From: Anaerovorax odorimutans DSM 5092
GTDB lineage: Bacteria > Bacillota > Clostridia > Peptostreptococcales > Anaerovoracaceae
DNA: 64,000 bases
Direction of reading: 5' to 3'
NCBI RefSeq assembly: GCF_000426305.1
Contig: NZ_AUFC01000001.1
Span: forward strand, 290,058 to 354,057
Shown piece by piece: positions 51,537 to 61,064 of the stretch (position 1 is its first letter; each line of letters starts with the position of its first letter). Under the pieces are notes generated by a model. That model saw only the letters and a program-made list of their open reading frames with translations, was not told where the DNA came from and did no database searches. A program made the translations under genes and the position numbers.

Positions 51537-52634
51537 ATGAAGCAATTAAAAATATTATTAATAATTACTTTGTTTATTTTAGTTATTTTATCATCTTTTG
51601 AAGATAATAACTTCGCATTTGCAGAAACCGTCGGCGTTGGAGTATATATTAACGGTAATGCTGTGGATTTCCCCGATACAAAACCATACATATCAAATAG
51701 CAGGACACTAGTGCCTGTTAGATTTGTTTCAGAAGAGCTTGGAGCTTCTGTAGATTGGAAAAGTGATACTGGGATGGTTGTTATAACTAAAGGGTCTGAT
51801 AATATAAAATTAGTTATTGGAAGTACTGAAGTGGTAAAAAATGAAGTTACAAATTCTATGGATGTGGCCCCTCTAATCGTAGATGGCAGAACAATGGTTC
51901 CACTGAGATTTGTTTCAGAACAGTTTGGAGCTTTAGTTAATTGGGACTCTTCACAAAATAGCGTATTGATTTCTACAGAGAATAACAATACAGTCTATAA
52001 TGTTAAAGCGGGAGATACCCTTTGGGACATTGCTTTGGCATATGGTGTGAGTATTGAAAATATATTAGAAGTAAATCCTGGATTGAATCCGGACAAGCTA
52101 ACAATTGATCAGCAGCTTAATATTCCTTTATCGTTAGTGGCAAAGAAAGATGACTTGCCTGCATCAAAGGTAGAATCTGAAAGCAAAACAGATCCACAAA
52201 CTAAGATAATTTCAAGAGGTGGAGAAAGAACCATTTCTTTAGGTTGTACAGCAAAGGAATTTGTAGAATATGCAAAAGAATATATTGGAGTTCCTTATGC
52301 TTACGGAGGTACAACTCCAGAGGGTTTTGACTGCTCAGGTTTTACACAGTATGTAGCTGCACATTTTGATGGATATCTTCCTCATTCTTCCAGTGAACAG
52401 TATTATTGTGGTATTCGAATTGAAAAGACGGACTTACAATTGGGTGATTTAGTTTTCTTTGAATCTTCTGTTAGTTCAAACAAAATTGGTCATGTGGGAA
52501 TCTACATAGGTGACGGAAAGTTTATTCATTCTCCGCAGTCTGGTGGAAGTGTTGAAATCAGTAATATGTCGAATGTATATTTTGACAAATGTTATTACGG
52601 AGCAATAAGATTAGATACTAAAAATGAAAATTAA
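51537..52634 (+). CDS. Secreted NlpC/P60 peptidoglycan hydrolase with LysM
   Basis: 365 aa. The signal peptide ends near FAFA-ET. A Cu_amine_oxidN1-like region (about 35-150) holds two copies of the R-T-x-V-P-x-RFVSE motif. One LysM follows (YNVKAGDTLWDIALAYGVS, about 156-200), then the NlpC/P60 domain (about 240-360). Its catalytic Cys is in GFDCSGFTQY (about 265), His in GHVGIYIGDG (about 318), with FIHSP after it. LysM binds glycan and NlpC/P60 cuts D-gamma-Glu-diaminopimelate stem peptides, so a role in wall remodelling is likely. Shares the stalk-type domain with the riboswitch-controlled protein at 15403. Confidence 0.93.
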   Translation: MKQLKILLIITLFILVILSSFEDNNFAFAETVGVGVYINGNAVDFPDTKPYISNSRTLVPVRFVSEELGASVDWKSDTGMVVITKGSDNIKLVIGSTEVVKNEVTNSMDVAPLIVDGRTMVPLRFVSEQFGALVNWDSSQNSVLISTENNNTVYNVKAGDTLWDIALAYGVSIENILEVNPGLNPDKLTIDQQLNIPLSLVAKKDDLPASKVESESKTDPQTKIISRGGERTISLGCTAKEFVEYAKEYIGVPYAYGGTTPEGFDCSGFTQYVAAHFDGYLPHSSSEQYYCGIRIEKTDLQLGDLVFFESSVSSNKIGHVGIYIGDGKFIHSPQSGGSVEISNMSNVYFDKCYYGAIRLDTKNEN

Positions 52635-52665
52635 CGCAGACAAACATATTAACTTATTTTAATAT

Positions 52666-52700
52666 AAAAACCTTGCAACTATTAAAACTGCAAGGTTTTT
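52666..52700. terminator. Bidirectional terminator
   Basis: AAAAACCTTGCA and TGCAAGGTTTTT form a perfect 12-bp stem between the convergent NlpC/P60 and PadR-operon genes. Confidence 0.9.
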
Positions 52701-52731
52701 ATACTAACGTAATAGAATAAAGTATATAAAA

Positions 52732-53409
52732 TTACTGAATTCTTGAAAGTATCTTGTGAATTATATATAGTATAAGAGTAAAAGTACATGCAGTAAATAT
52801 ATTCACAGTAAACAATGTGGTTTTTCCAAGCCAAGCAATTAATAAAAATATTGCCATAATACTTGCACATATTAAAAATACTTTTACTTTATTAATACTT
52901 TTATTTTTGCCTATTTTAAAAGAGTTTTTTAAAATAGTTTCAACTATAATAAAAGCCGCAGCTACAATAATAACTGCAGAGATTACGTTTCCTATAGAGA
53001 CTGAAAGTTGGAAATTTACAGGTCCTCCTTTTATGAGATTACGTATTAAAGATATTGTATCATTTGAAATAATAATATTTATTGCGCTAAGAATAGATAT
53101 ACACCAGCAGATGATATCAATAAAGTTTAAGAATTTTTCCTTTATAGTTCTAGGTGGTAAGTTTTCAATGATATTATCACAAAAAACTTTATAATCTTCT
53201 CCTATGACTGCTTTAATATCTTCACTTCTTTTTTGTGCAGATAAGATCATTTCTAGTAAATCTTGCCGTATTAGTTCCTGATTGTATTCTGATATATTTG
53301 CTCCACGTAAATAACAAACTATATCGGTAAAGGCTTCCTTGTTTTCATAATTTACTTGTTTGTTTAATTCATTGTTGATACGATTTAACTCTCTTGTTTG
53401 TTTATTCAT
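52732..53409 (-). CDS. PadR-partner membrane protein (DUF1048/HAAS-like)
   Basis: 225 aa from ATG 53409, which overlaps the last codons of padR. The N-terminal half is helical and soluble (NKQVNYENKEAFTDIVCYLRGANISEYNQELIRQDLLEMIL), resembling the HAAS/DUF1048 domain that follows PadR regulators. Four membrane segments fill the rest (FIDIICWCISILSAINIII, IGNVISAVIIVAAAFIIVE, VKVFLICASIMAIFLLIAW, VNIFTACTFTLILYIIH). Paired PadR/HAAS genes tune membrane or transport functions. The exact family is uncertain. Confidence 0.75.
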   Translation of the reverse strand: MNKQTRELNRINNELNKQVNYENKEAFTDIVCYLRGANISEYNQELIRQDLLEMILSAQKRSEDIKAVIGEDYKVFCDNIIENLPPRTIKEKFLNFIDIICWCISILSAINIIISNDTISLIRNLIKGGPVNFQLSVSIGNVISAVIIVAAAFIIVETILKNSFKIGKNKSINKVKVFLICASIMAIFLLIAWLGKTTLFTVNIFTACTFTLILYIIHKILSRIQ

Positions 53410-53737
53410 TATTATCTTCTCCCTTTTCAAACAGCATGTTTACAGCATTTTCAAGTTCCAGCCAATTTTTATAAAAATTATCCAATTCTTTTTTACCTGC
53501 TTGTGAAATAGAAAAATATTTACGTTTAGGTCCAAGTGGTGACTCTCTATACTGTGCTGTAATCAATTCATTTTTTTCAAGTCTTAATAAAAGGGGATAA
53601 ATTGTCCCTTCTGAAATATTTGAGAAGCCATATTCTTGTAATTCTTGAGAAATTTCATAACCATAAGTTTCTTTATGGCTTATAACTTTAAGAATACATC
53701 CCTCTAATGTTCCCTTAAGCATTTGTGATGGAATCAA
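53402..53737 (-). CDS. PadR-family transcriptional regulator
   Basis: 111 aa, probably from TTG 53737 with AGAGGTG 8 nt upstream; ATG 53722 is possible. Winged-helix features are LEGCILKVISHKETYGYEI, GFSNISEGTIYPLLLRLEKNELI and SPLGPKRKYFSISQAGKKEL, the complete PadR signature. It belongs to the short subfamily-2 type. A near-perfect 16-bp-arm palindrome at 53763-53799, just upstream, is the expected autoregulatory operator. Confidence 0.95.
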   Translation of the reverse strand: MIPSQMLKGTLEGCILKVISHKETYGYEISQELQEYGFSNISEGTIYPLLLRLEKNELITAQYRESPLGPKRKYFSISQAGKKELDNFYKNWLELENAVNMLFEKGEDNNE

Positions 53738-53762
53738 ATTTATTCACCTCTTTCAGCACTAT

Positions 53763-53799
53763 TATGTATTGCAATATACTATCTATATTGTAATACATA
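53763..53799. promoter_or_regulatory. PadR operator (long inverted repeat)
   Basis: TATGTATTGCAATATA and TATATTGTAATACATA are complementary at 15 of 16 positions with a 5-bp centre. It lies 26 bp upstream of padR. PadR proteins bind dyads of the ATGTAT type. Confidence 0.8.
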
Positions 53800-54143
53800 G
53801 TAGATAACCTGTCAAGATTTTTAAATATAACATTAAAGCTTCCATATTCAATTTTTTATTTTGTTGGTTAATATATTTGAAATATTGAATTTATGTTTTT
53901 GAATGTGTTCATGTATAAATTAAAAATAAATTGAACTAAACTTTTATATTTAAAAAATAATAATTTTCAACTTATATTATTATTTTGTTGTTTATATTTT
54001 AAGTTATGGGTATTTTATATAAAGAGATATTATTAATAGCTAAAGTAATATATAAAATGTGCAGATAGTATCAGAAAGATGAAAAGAAAATAAAAAGTTA
54101 TAATTATTAATATTAAAATTGTAATAAAGAAGGGATAAATAAT
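53800..54143. other. A+T-rich gap between divergent genes
   Basis: About 340 bp with no recognised site beyond probable promoters for the FMN reductase. Confidence 0.4.
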
Positions 54144-54707
54144 ATGGAGAAACTAAAAATAGTCGCAATTGTAGGTTCGTTAAGAAAAGACTCTTATAAT
54201 CGTCAGTTGGCAGCAACAGCTAAGAAAATGGTCAATGATATTGCTGAGTTTGAACTGCTTGATTATGCAGATATACCACTTTTTAATGAGGATATTGAAT
54301 TTCCAACGCCTAAATCTGTAAAACGTGTACGTGAAATTGTTAAATCAGCAGATGGTATATGGTTCTTTACGCCGGAATATAATCATTTCTTTTCAGGTGT
54401 ACTGAAAAATCTTATTGATTGGTTATCAAGACCTATAAGTAAAAATGAAGCACAGGTGCTTAAGGGGAAACCAGCTGCTGTAAGTGGTATTACCCCTGGT
54501 ATGTCCGGAACAGGTATCGCACAGGACCATTTAGTAACACTAATAAGTTTTTTAAATATGAATGTAATGAATTCGCCTAGATTAACAATACCAAATGCAT
54601 TACAGCAGATTAATAAAGATAACAGGCTTGAGTTGACAGATAGCACTCCTTATTTACAAAAGCAAGCAGATGCTTTTATAAATTTCATACAGAGTAAAAG
54701 ATTTTAA
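54144..54707 (+). CDS. NADPH-dependent FMN reductase-like flavoprotein
   Basis: 187 aa. Flavodoxin-like fold: VAIVGSLRKDSYNRQLA binds the FMN phosphate, and TPEYNHFFSGVLKNLIDWLSRP and AVSGITPGMSGT are the family blocks. Members reduce quinones, azo dyes or chromate with NAD(P)H. It is monocistronic with AGAAGGG before the ATG. Substrate unknown. Confidence 0.93.
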   Translation: MEKLKIVAIVGSLRKDSYNRQLAATAKKMVNDIAEFELLDYADIPLFNEDIEFPTPKSVKRVREIVKSADGIWFFTPEYNHFFSGVLKNLIDWLSRPISKNEAQVLKGKPAAVSGITPGMSGTGIAQDHLVTLISFLNMNVMNSPRLTIPNALQQINKDNRLELTDSTPYLQKQADAFINFIQSKRF

Positions 54708-54999
54708 GCCTTATTTAATTAGTTTTTAAATAAAAATTTTACCTCATAAACCTTCTTATTTATACTTTAATTATATGTTGTGTTGTTAGCTTTGTGGATA
54801 TATAATAATAGTACATCATATTTTTTCAGAAATTAGAATAACTGAAGAATATTGGAAGAGGGTATGATAAATATTGTATTTTGAAATTTATCTTTACAGA
54901 GACTACAAATAAGAAGATGAAGTATGATAAAATTTTATGAGGTAAATTCCAAAAATCAGACAATAAAAAAGACAGACTATGAAAAGGAAGGATAAAATA

Positions 55000-56415
55000 A
55001 TGTTATTTACTAAGCAAAAAACGGAAAAACAAAAGAACCAGCCCAAGATCTCTTCTGACAAAAGACTTAATACAAATTCTAAAATAAAAATGGCAAGAGA
55101 TGCAAACAAAAAAGCAGCACATATATTTAAGGGAGTATTTAATATTGCAACCATGATAAGTGATTTTGATCTTAGACTCTCTTTTTTTAGTGGTAAAATT
55201 AAAGATTCATCTGATAATTTAAGTAACATGTTTTCGAAAGTCGCATATTCTTCTGAAGAAATTTCGATTTCTACTAATCAAATAGTTAACTCTAACTCTG
55301 AATTATCTGATACTATTGGTAGGATATCAGAAGATGCGGAAATACTTAATGAGAATACAGAGAAAAGTAACGAAATACTAAAGAGCATTAAGTCGGAAAA
55401 TACAGAGATGATGGTTTTTTCTAATGATATGGATGAAAGTATTAGAGATCTTCTTATTGTAATACATAAGATAAATGAAGCTGTAAAGGGTATAAATAAA
55501 ATCTCTGATCAAACAAAGCTTTTATCTCTTAATGCATCAATTGAAGCTGCAAAAGCTGGCGTATATGGAAAGGGTTTTGGTGTTGTAGCAGATGAAATAA
55601 GAACTTTGTCTGATACAACAAAGAAATTGACTGTCAATATTGATGAACTTCTGATTGAGATGAATAATGCTTCAAATAAAAGTAAAAGCAGCGTAGAAAA
55701 GACAATAGGCTCTATTGGAAAGATTAGTGGAAGTATAGAATCAGTATCAGATGTTATGGCGATAAGTGCAGGTGCAACCGGTAGTATTACAAGTCGTATT
55801 TCCGAAGCAGCAGAAACAAGTAAAGTAATAAACGAATCATTGCAAGAATCATCAACTGCTCTTGAGTCGGTTAATGAAGATATACAAAATCTATCAAGAT
55901 CTGCTGAAGAATTAAAAAGAATCAGCGATTCAATAAATGGAATCTCTATTTCTATTGCTAATATAGAAGAGAATGTTAATGGGCTTGCAATTGCTTCTGG
56001 CGAAATGGTAAACAGTAAGCTTTGTGGTCTTTCAAACGAAGATTTTGTTGAAACTATTGAAAATGCAATTAAAGCACATAATATGTGGTTAATGAATGTA
56101 AAAAATATGGCAAAGGATATGGCTATAACTCCAATTCAGACAGATGAACATAAATGTGGATTTGGACATTTCTATTATGCAGTTAAACCTTCTTCTGAAA
56201 AATTATCACAACTTTGGGAAAGCGTTGAAGAACTTCATCATGCTTTACATAAAACAGGTGATCAGGTAATTCGATATATTAGAGAAAAGAATTCTGAGCG
56301 TGCTAGAGCATCTGCTGCGGAGGCGGAAAAGCTTTCAAGTGCGATTATAGATAAATTTAGTCGGATGATTAAAATTGCAAAAGAAATGACTGCTTCAGAT
56401 GAATTTGTCTTTTAG
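55000..56415 (+). CDS. Soluble methyl-accepting chemoreceptor with CZB domain
   Basis: 471 aa from ATG 55000 (GGAAGGA upstream); an in-frame ATG at 54979 precedes the ribosome site. No membrane span and no separate N-terminal sensor. The signalling hairpin has ISDQTKLLSLNASIEAAKAG and YGKGFGVVADEIRTLSD (about 168-205). The C-terminal chemoreceptor zinc-binding domain (about 345-470) shows AHNMWLMNVK, HKCGFGHFYYAV and ELHHALHKTGD; the C-x-F-G-x-F-Y motif and the His residues are the zinc ligands of CZB. CZB receptors sense zinc or hypochlorite-linked signals in the cytoplasm. No che genes nearby. Confidence 0.93.
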   Translation: MLFTKQKTEKQKNQPKISSDKRLNTNSKIKMARDANKKAAHIFKGVFNIATMISDFDLRLSFFSGKIKDSSDNLSNMFSKVAYSSEEISISTNQIVNSNSELSDTIGRISEDAEILNENTEKSNEILKSIKSENTEMMVFSNDMDESIRDLLIVIHKINEAVKGINKISDQTKLLSLNASIEAAKAGVYGKGFGVVADEIRTLSDTTKKLTVNIDELLIEMNNASNKSKSSVEKTIGSIGKISGSIESVSDVMAISAGATGSITSRISEAAETSKVINESLQESSTALESVNEDIQNLSRSAEELKRISDSINGISISIANIEENVNGLAIASGEMVNSKLCGLSNEDFVETIENAIKAHNMWLMNVKNMAKDMAITPIQTDEHKCGFGHFYYAVKPSSEKLSQLWESVEELHHALHKTGDQVIRYIREKNSERARASAAEAEKLSSAIIDKFSRMIKIAKEMTASDEFVF

Positions 56416-56514
56416 TAATTCATAAAATAGTAAATTTCTTTTATTATAAAGTTACATATAAAAGTCAAAAACATTTAAATTTAACAGACCTGTGATATTT
56501 GAAATTTAGTAGTA

Positions 56515-56553
56515 AAAGACTTATTTATCTCAAATATTGACAAATAAGTCTTT
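56515..56553 (+). terminator. Terminator after the chemoreceptor gene
   Basis: AAAGACTTATTT and AAATAAGTCTTT, an exact 12-bp stem with a 15-nt loop. The tail is ATGTTTT. Confidence 0.8.
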
Positions 56554-56582
56554 ATGTTTTATTATTCTATTAGTAGGCAGTT

Positions 56583-56625
56583 CCCGTGGATCGGGGCTCA
56601 GAGTCAGGACTTTGTGTTCTGGCTC
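56583..56625 (+). promoter_or_regulatory. G+C-rich double hairpin in the leader of 56649
   Basis: CCCG-tggat-CGGG (56583-56595) is followed by GAGTCAGGAC-TTTGT-GTTCTGGCTC (56601-56625), a 10-bp stem with two G-T pairs. It is far richer in G+C than its surroundings and ends 15 nt before the AAAGGGGTG ribosome site. A regulatory leader or repeat element. Confidence 0.45.
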
Positions 56626-56648
56626 CATTTTATTAAAGGGGTGATATT

Positions 56649-57884
56649 TTGATTATTAAGGCAGCACATATTATTTTAAGTCAAATGATTCTTTGTTCAT
56701 CTGCTGTAGAAGCAGAACATTTAAAGAGTTGCTTTTTTGCTGATTTGAATCCTATTGATTCAGATATAGATAATTATAAAAATATTAAAGAACTATTTAA
56801 TAAAAAAAACTATTTCTTGCAAGATTTTGGTAAATTTAATGTCTATGCCCATGAAAAATTTTCACCTTTTGTTTTAAATTTGTTTAGTAATGAATCTCAA
56901 CCATCAAAACGTAAGCTTTTATCAACCTGTTATGGATGTAGTGGAAATTTTTACTTTTATATTAAAGAAAAAGGTGTATATATTAAAATCTTGCCTATAA
57001 TTCATATATTCCCAAATAAATTAGTAAATATTATATATTCATGTTTTATTGAGTCAAAAAATGAGAACAACTTCAATATTCTAGAAATTATTAAAGAACT
57101 TAAAAAAGGATTTTTACGGGATAAGGAAACTTATTTAAAACTTCATTGTTCAAAAGCAAATTATGATTTTATTGAAGATTTTAAAGATATGACTAACTGT
57201 ATTTGCAGAAAGATAGAAAAAGTTATGCCTGAATATGATTTTTTTGATGCAGACAATTTTAAGCATGTGTTTGTCCAGTTATTACAAACTGTAAACACTA
57301 AAAATAGTCAAGTTGATGATTTTAATAATAACTGTTTTAGAAATATCGCTCAAATATTGCTTAATAAACCGGAAATCCCTGAGAAACATTATAGCATACA
57401 AGAGTATAATCAGAGGTATAGGTATTACGATTATAATTTAATATATCCGGATTTTTATTTATCAGCACAAAATTATGCTTTTACTAAAGATAAACGATTG
57501 ATTAAACAACTTCGTTATTATGGTTGGAATCTTTTTAGCAATATTGAATTTGCCATGTATGATAAATTAATATTGCAATATATAACTAGAAAAGCTATTG
57601 AAACACAAACAATTATTAGGAAAGAAAAACATCACATATTACTAAGTAAACTTAGACCGACATACTATAATCCATCTATTGATAATCTTTGTTTAAATCA
57701 AAAATACGCTTTTGAACAATTAAATGATTTTTCGAGAAAAATAGTTTATATGTTTTATGGTAATAAAGAAAAAAGAAATGAAATATTGGAAGATGCTATT
57801 AATGAACTTGAAAAATCAAATAGTTTAATAGACACACGAGAAAATCTATGGATAAAGCTATTTAAACAGTTATTCATTAATTAA
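56649..57884 (+). CDS. Hypothetical protein upstream of gadB
   Basis: 411 aa, not recognised. It starts at TTG 56649 with AAAGGGGTG 5 nt upstream. No transmembrane pattern. Tyr- and Asn-rich, with KLLSTCYGCSGNFYFYIKEKG, KYYRYYDYN-like aromatic stretches (YNQRYRYYDYNLIYPDFYLSAQ) and CNxxC-like cysteines (TNCICRKIEK). The C-terminal half is helical. Accessory by its isolation and context beside a glutamate decarboxylase and a glycosyltransferase-like gene; no function proposed. Confidence 0.6.
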   Translation: MIIKAAHIILSQMILCSSAVEAEHLKSCFFADLNPIDSDIDNYKNIKELFNKKNYFLQDFGKFNVYAHEKFSPFVLNLFSNESQPSKRKLLSTCYGCSGNFYFYIKEKGVYIKILPIIHIFPNKLVNIIYSCFIESKNENNFNILEIIKELKKGFLRDKETYLKLHCSKANYDFIEDFKDMTNCICRKIEKVMPEYDFFDADNFKHVFVQLLQTVNTKNSQVDDFNNNCFRNIAQILLNKPEIPEKHYSIQEYNQRYRYYDYNLIYPDFYLSAQNYAFTKDKRLIKQLRYYGWNLFSNIEFAMYDKLILQYITRKAIETQTIIRKEKHHILLSKLRPTYYNPSIDNLCLNQKYAFEQLNDFSRKIVYMFYGNKEKRNEILEDAINELEKSNSLIDTRENLWIKLFKQLFIN

Positions 57885-58018
57885 AATTTTATTTTATAGA
57901 TATTACAAAATATGAGAAGAGAAAATTAGTACATAAATAAGAAATGAATTTTAAACTTTCTTATTTATAAAAACTATCTTACACTTTACAGTAAAATTAT
58001 ATAAAATGGAGGTTTAGC

Positions 58019-59422
58019 ATGGCATTATATCAGCGTAAGGATATTAGAGATAATTTGAATAATAGTATTTTTGGGAGTAGAGATTCAGAGATTAGGCTTC
58101 CAAAGTATTCTATTCCGAAAAAAGAATCTGATTCTAAGGTTATTTTAGAAATTCTTAAAGATGAGCTTTTTCTTGACGGAAATGCTAGACAAAATCTTGC
58201 TACTTTTTGTCAAACATATGAGGAAGAAGAAGTTCGTGAATTAATGGATATTTCCATTAATAAAAATATGATTGATAAGGATGAATATCCACAGACAGCA
58301 GCTATTGAAGAAAGATGCGTTCATATGATTGCAGGTCTTTGGAATGCTCCAGAATGGAAAAATACTATTGGAACATCTACTGTAGGTTCTTCAGAAGCAT
58401 GCATGTTAGGCGGTTTGGCTATGTATTGGCGCTGGAGAGAGAAAAGAGAAAAAGATGGAAAAAATATATCACGTCCTAATCTTGTTTCTGGACCGGTACA
58501 GGTTTGTTGGGAAAAATTTTGTAGATATTGGGATATTGAACTTCGTCAAGTTCCTATGGAGAGGAACTCAATTTCAATGACACCTGAAAGCATGTTAGAA
58601 TATATTGATGAGAATACTATTGGTGTTGTTGCAACTTTTGGATTGACATTTAATGGAAAGTATGAGCCGATTAAACAACTTTGCGATGCTCTTGACAAAT
58701 TGAACAATGATAAAGGTATTGATCTTGATATTCATGTTGATGCAGCATCAGGAGGATTTCTTGCTCCATTTTGTGCACCAGAGATACAATGGGATTTTCG
58801 AAATTCAAGAGTTAAATCTATAAGTGCATCAGGTCATAAATTTGGATTGGCTCCTCTCGGATGTGGCTGGGTTTTGTGGAGAGATCAGTCTGACTTACCA
58901 GAGCGTCTTATTTTTCATGTTAATTACCTTGGAGGAGATATGGCTGTTATACAATTGAATTTTTCACGTCCAGCAGGCCAGGTTATTTCTCAATACTACG
59001 AATTTCTGAGACTTGGACATGAAGGATATAGAAAAATACATATGAACTGTTACCGAACTGCACAGTATCTTGCAGAAAATATTGAAAAAATTGAAGTGTT
59101 TGATATTCTTTATAATGCTGATCCTAAGGAGGGTATTCCTGCAATAGCATGGTCTTTGAAAAAAAATGTAAAAGTTAATTTTAATTTATATGATTTTGCA
59201 GATAAGCTGAGAAGCCGAGGTTGGCAGGTCCCTGCATACTCGCTACCAAAGAATGCTGAAGATATTGTGGTGCAAAGAATATTGGTACGTCAGGGGTTTG
59301 GTTTAGATATGGCAGAACTATTTATGGAAGATTTTCGTCGTGTATTAGATTATTTTGAAACTCATGAAGTTATATCTGTATTAACAGAAAGTGAAGCCGG
59401 TGGATTTAATCATGCAGGATAA
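58019..59422 (+). CDS. gadB: Glutamate decarboxylase
   Basis: 467 aa, the usual length. PLP enzyme of the group II decarboxylases. TSTVGSSEACMLGGLAMYWRWR and HVDAASGGFLAPF are conserved blocks, and the PLP lysine lies in SASGHKFGLAPLGCG (K274). It turns glutamate into GABA and uses up a proton, an acid-resistance step. The C-terminal tail is short and keeps a His near the end (GGFNHAG), as in the pH-responsive E. coli enzyme. No GadC antiporter gene is beside it. GABA could feed the aminotransferase at 13712. Confidence 0.97.
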   Translation: MALYQRKDIRDNLNNSIFGSRDSEIRLPKYSIPKKESDSKVILEILKDELFLDGNARQNLATFCQTYEEEEVRELMDISINKNMIDKDEYPQTAAIEERCVHMIAGLWNAPEWKNTIGTSTVGSSEACMLGGLAMYWRWREKREKDGKNISRPNLVSGPVQVCWEKFCRYWDIELRQVPMERNSISMTPESMLEYIDENTIGVVATFGLTFNGKYEPIKQLCDALDKLNNDKGIDLDIHVDAASGGFLAPFCAPEIQWDFRNSRVKSISASGHKFGLAPLGCGWVLWRDQSDLPERLIFHVNYLGGDMAVIQLNFSRPAGQVISQYYEFLRLGHEGYRKIHMNCYRTAQYLAENIEKIEVFDILYNADPKEGIPAIAWSLKKNVKVNFNLYDFADKLRSRGWQVPAYSLPKNAEDIVVQRILVRQGFGLDMAELFMEDFRRVLDYFETHEVISVLTESEAGGFNHAG

Positions 59423-59477
59423 TAATATTTTATTTTTAATACGATGAGTTAAATAATATTAGATAAAAATAATTGTC

Positions 59478-59516
59478 AAATAAGTCGATTACTGTATGTA
59501 TTCGACTTATTTTCTT
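59478..59516 (+). terminator. Terminator after gadB
   Basis: AAATAAGTCGA and TCGACTTATTT flank a 13-nt loop, followed by TCTTATTT. Confidence 0.8.
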
Positions 59517-59628
59517 ATTTATGATAAAATATAAGAAGAACTGGTAAAAAATTCAATTTGTTTTTTTAATATAAATAAATGATTCTTTTGTAAAAGATGT
59601 TGATTAAATGTAGAAAGGAGTGAGTCAT

Positions 59629-60885
59629 TTGCAGCAGAATAATGAAATTAATGTGGGAATTGGTTTTGCAACAGGACGTAAAAATTTTCAGAGGGTATTA
59701 AAAACCAATATTTATAACTGGCATGAAAGTGGGCTGACTGGAGAAAAAAATATTAAATTAAATCTATTAGTTGCATATGATCTAAATTATTCAAATACAA
59801 AATCTACAGATTATACTAATGTAAATAATAAATTACTGGAATTAATTGATAATACATACTTTATTGGTAAAAATGAGATTCAAAATGAGCTTAATTATTT
59901 GATACAGGAAAAAGTTATTGATGAAATAGAAGGTCGATTAATTTTTGGAAGTGGATATGCGGCAAAGCGTAATATTGTATTATATACTGCATTAAAAAAT
60001 AATATGGATTATCTTCTTTTTCTTGATGATGATGAATACCCAATGGCAGTTACAAATACACGTTCTTCTGCTATATGGGGTGGTCAGCGTATATTAGCAA
60101 CTCATCTATATAATATACAAAATGCAGATATTACAAATGGGTATCATTGTGGGTATGTTTCACCAATACCCTATATTGAGTTTAATGATATTTTTACAGA
60201 ACAAGACTTTCGTATTTTTATTGAGGCAATAAGTAATGATATTTTAAATTGGGATACAATTCATTTGGTTATGAAAAACGGCGGAGTTACATATGCTGAT
60301 ACAGAAATTTTAGTTAATAATAAAATTGAAGAAGTACAGGAAATTAATCATACTAAGTTTATATCCGGAGCTAATTTATGTATTAATCTAACTAAGCTTG
60401 ATAGAGTGAGCCCGTTTTATAACCCACCTGGTGCTCGAGGAGAGGATACTTTTTTAAGTACATGTTTAAGTAAGAAAAAAGTATTACGTGTACCATGTTA
60501 TACTTTTCATGATGGCTTTTCCACATATCATCATTTGATGGATGGTGTTCTTCCGATTAAACTAAAATATATTGAAGCAAATTCAGATAAAATTATAACT
60601 CGTTTTTATCGTGCTTGTATTGGCTGGATTAGATATAAGCCCCTTTTTTTGTATATTACACAAAGAGAACATTATAAAGAAAAAATTGACGAAATACGTG
60701 AAAATCTTACAGATACTCTTCCACAAATTTGTACATATTTTGGTCGTGATGATTTTATGAATATGCTTAATGAACTAGAGAAATACAACAGAAATGTAAA
60801 AAAGCATTATCAGCAATTTATTGATAGTCAACAAATATGGAGAAGAATTTGTGGATTTCTTGCAGGCAGACAAAAGGTGAATTAA
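59629..60885 (+). CDS. GT-A-like putative glycosyltransferase
   Basis: 418 aa from TTG 59629, which has AGGAG 8 nt upstream; GTG 59620 overlaps that site. VGIGFATGRKNFQRVLKTNI and the DxD-like YLLFLDDDEYPMAV (about 127-140) suggest a family 2-type nucleotide-sugar fold. GARGEDTFLSTCLSK supplies an ED motif as used for catalysis in GT2 enzymes. FISGANLCINLTKLDRV continues the pattern. The C-terminal 110 residues are helical. Sugar and acceptor unknown; no neighbouring polysaccharide genes. Confidence 0.65.
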   Translation: MQQNNEINVGIGFATGRKNFQRVLKTNIYNWHESGLTGEKNIKLNLLVAYDLNYSNTKSTDYTNVNNKLLELIDNTYFIGKNEIQNELNYLIQEKVIDEIEGRLIFGSGYAAKRNIVLYTALKNNMDYLLFLDDDEYPMAVTNTRSSAIWGGQRILATHLYNIQNADITNGYHCGYVSPIPYIEFNDIFTEQDFRIFIEAISNDILNWDTIHLVMKNGGVTYADTEILVNNKIEEVQEINHTKFISGANLCINLTKLDRVSPFYNPPGARGEDTFLSTCLSKKKVLRVPCYTFHDGFSTYHHLMDGVLPIKLKYIEANSDKIITRFYRACIGWIRYKPLFLYITQREHYKEKIDEIRENLTDTLPQICTYFGRDDFMNMLNELEKYNRNVKKHYQQFIDSQQIWRRICGFLAGRQKVN

Positions 60886-60948
60886 TGGGCAAATTAACAA
60901 TTATTTTTTATGTATTTATATTAAAAATTCAATTTATTTATAGAGAAA

Positions 60949-60978
60949 GAAGATGTCGTTTTGATGTCTTCTATTTTT
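60949..60978 (+). terminator. Terminator after the GT-like gene
   Basis: AGAAGA and TCTTCT flank a 12-nt loop that can pair further, followed by ATTTTTG. Confidence 0.65.
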
Positions 60979-61064
60979 GTACTCTAATTTAGTAAATAAA
61001 TATTAATTTATGTGTAACGATATAACGTCTTTTAGGATATATGATATGGAAGGGGTGAAATAAT

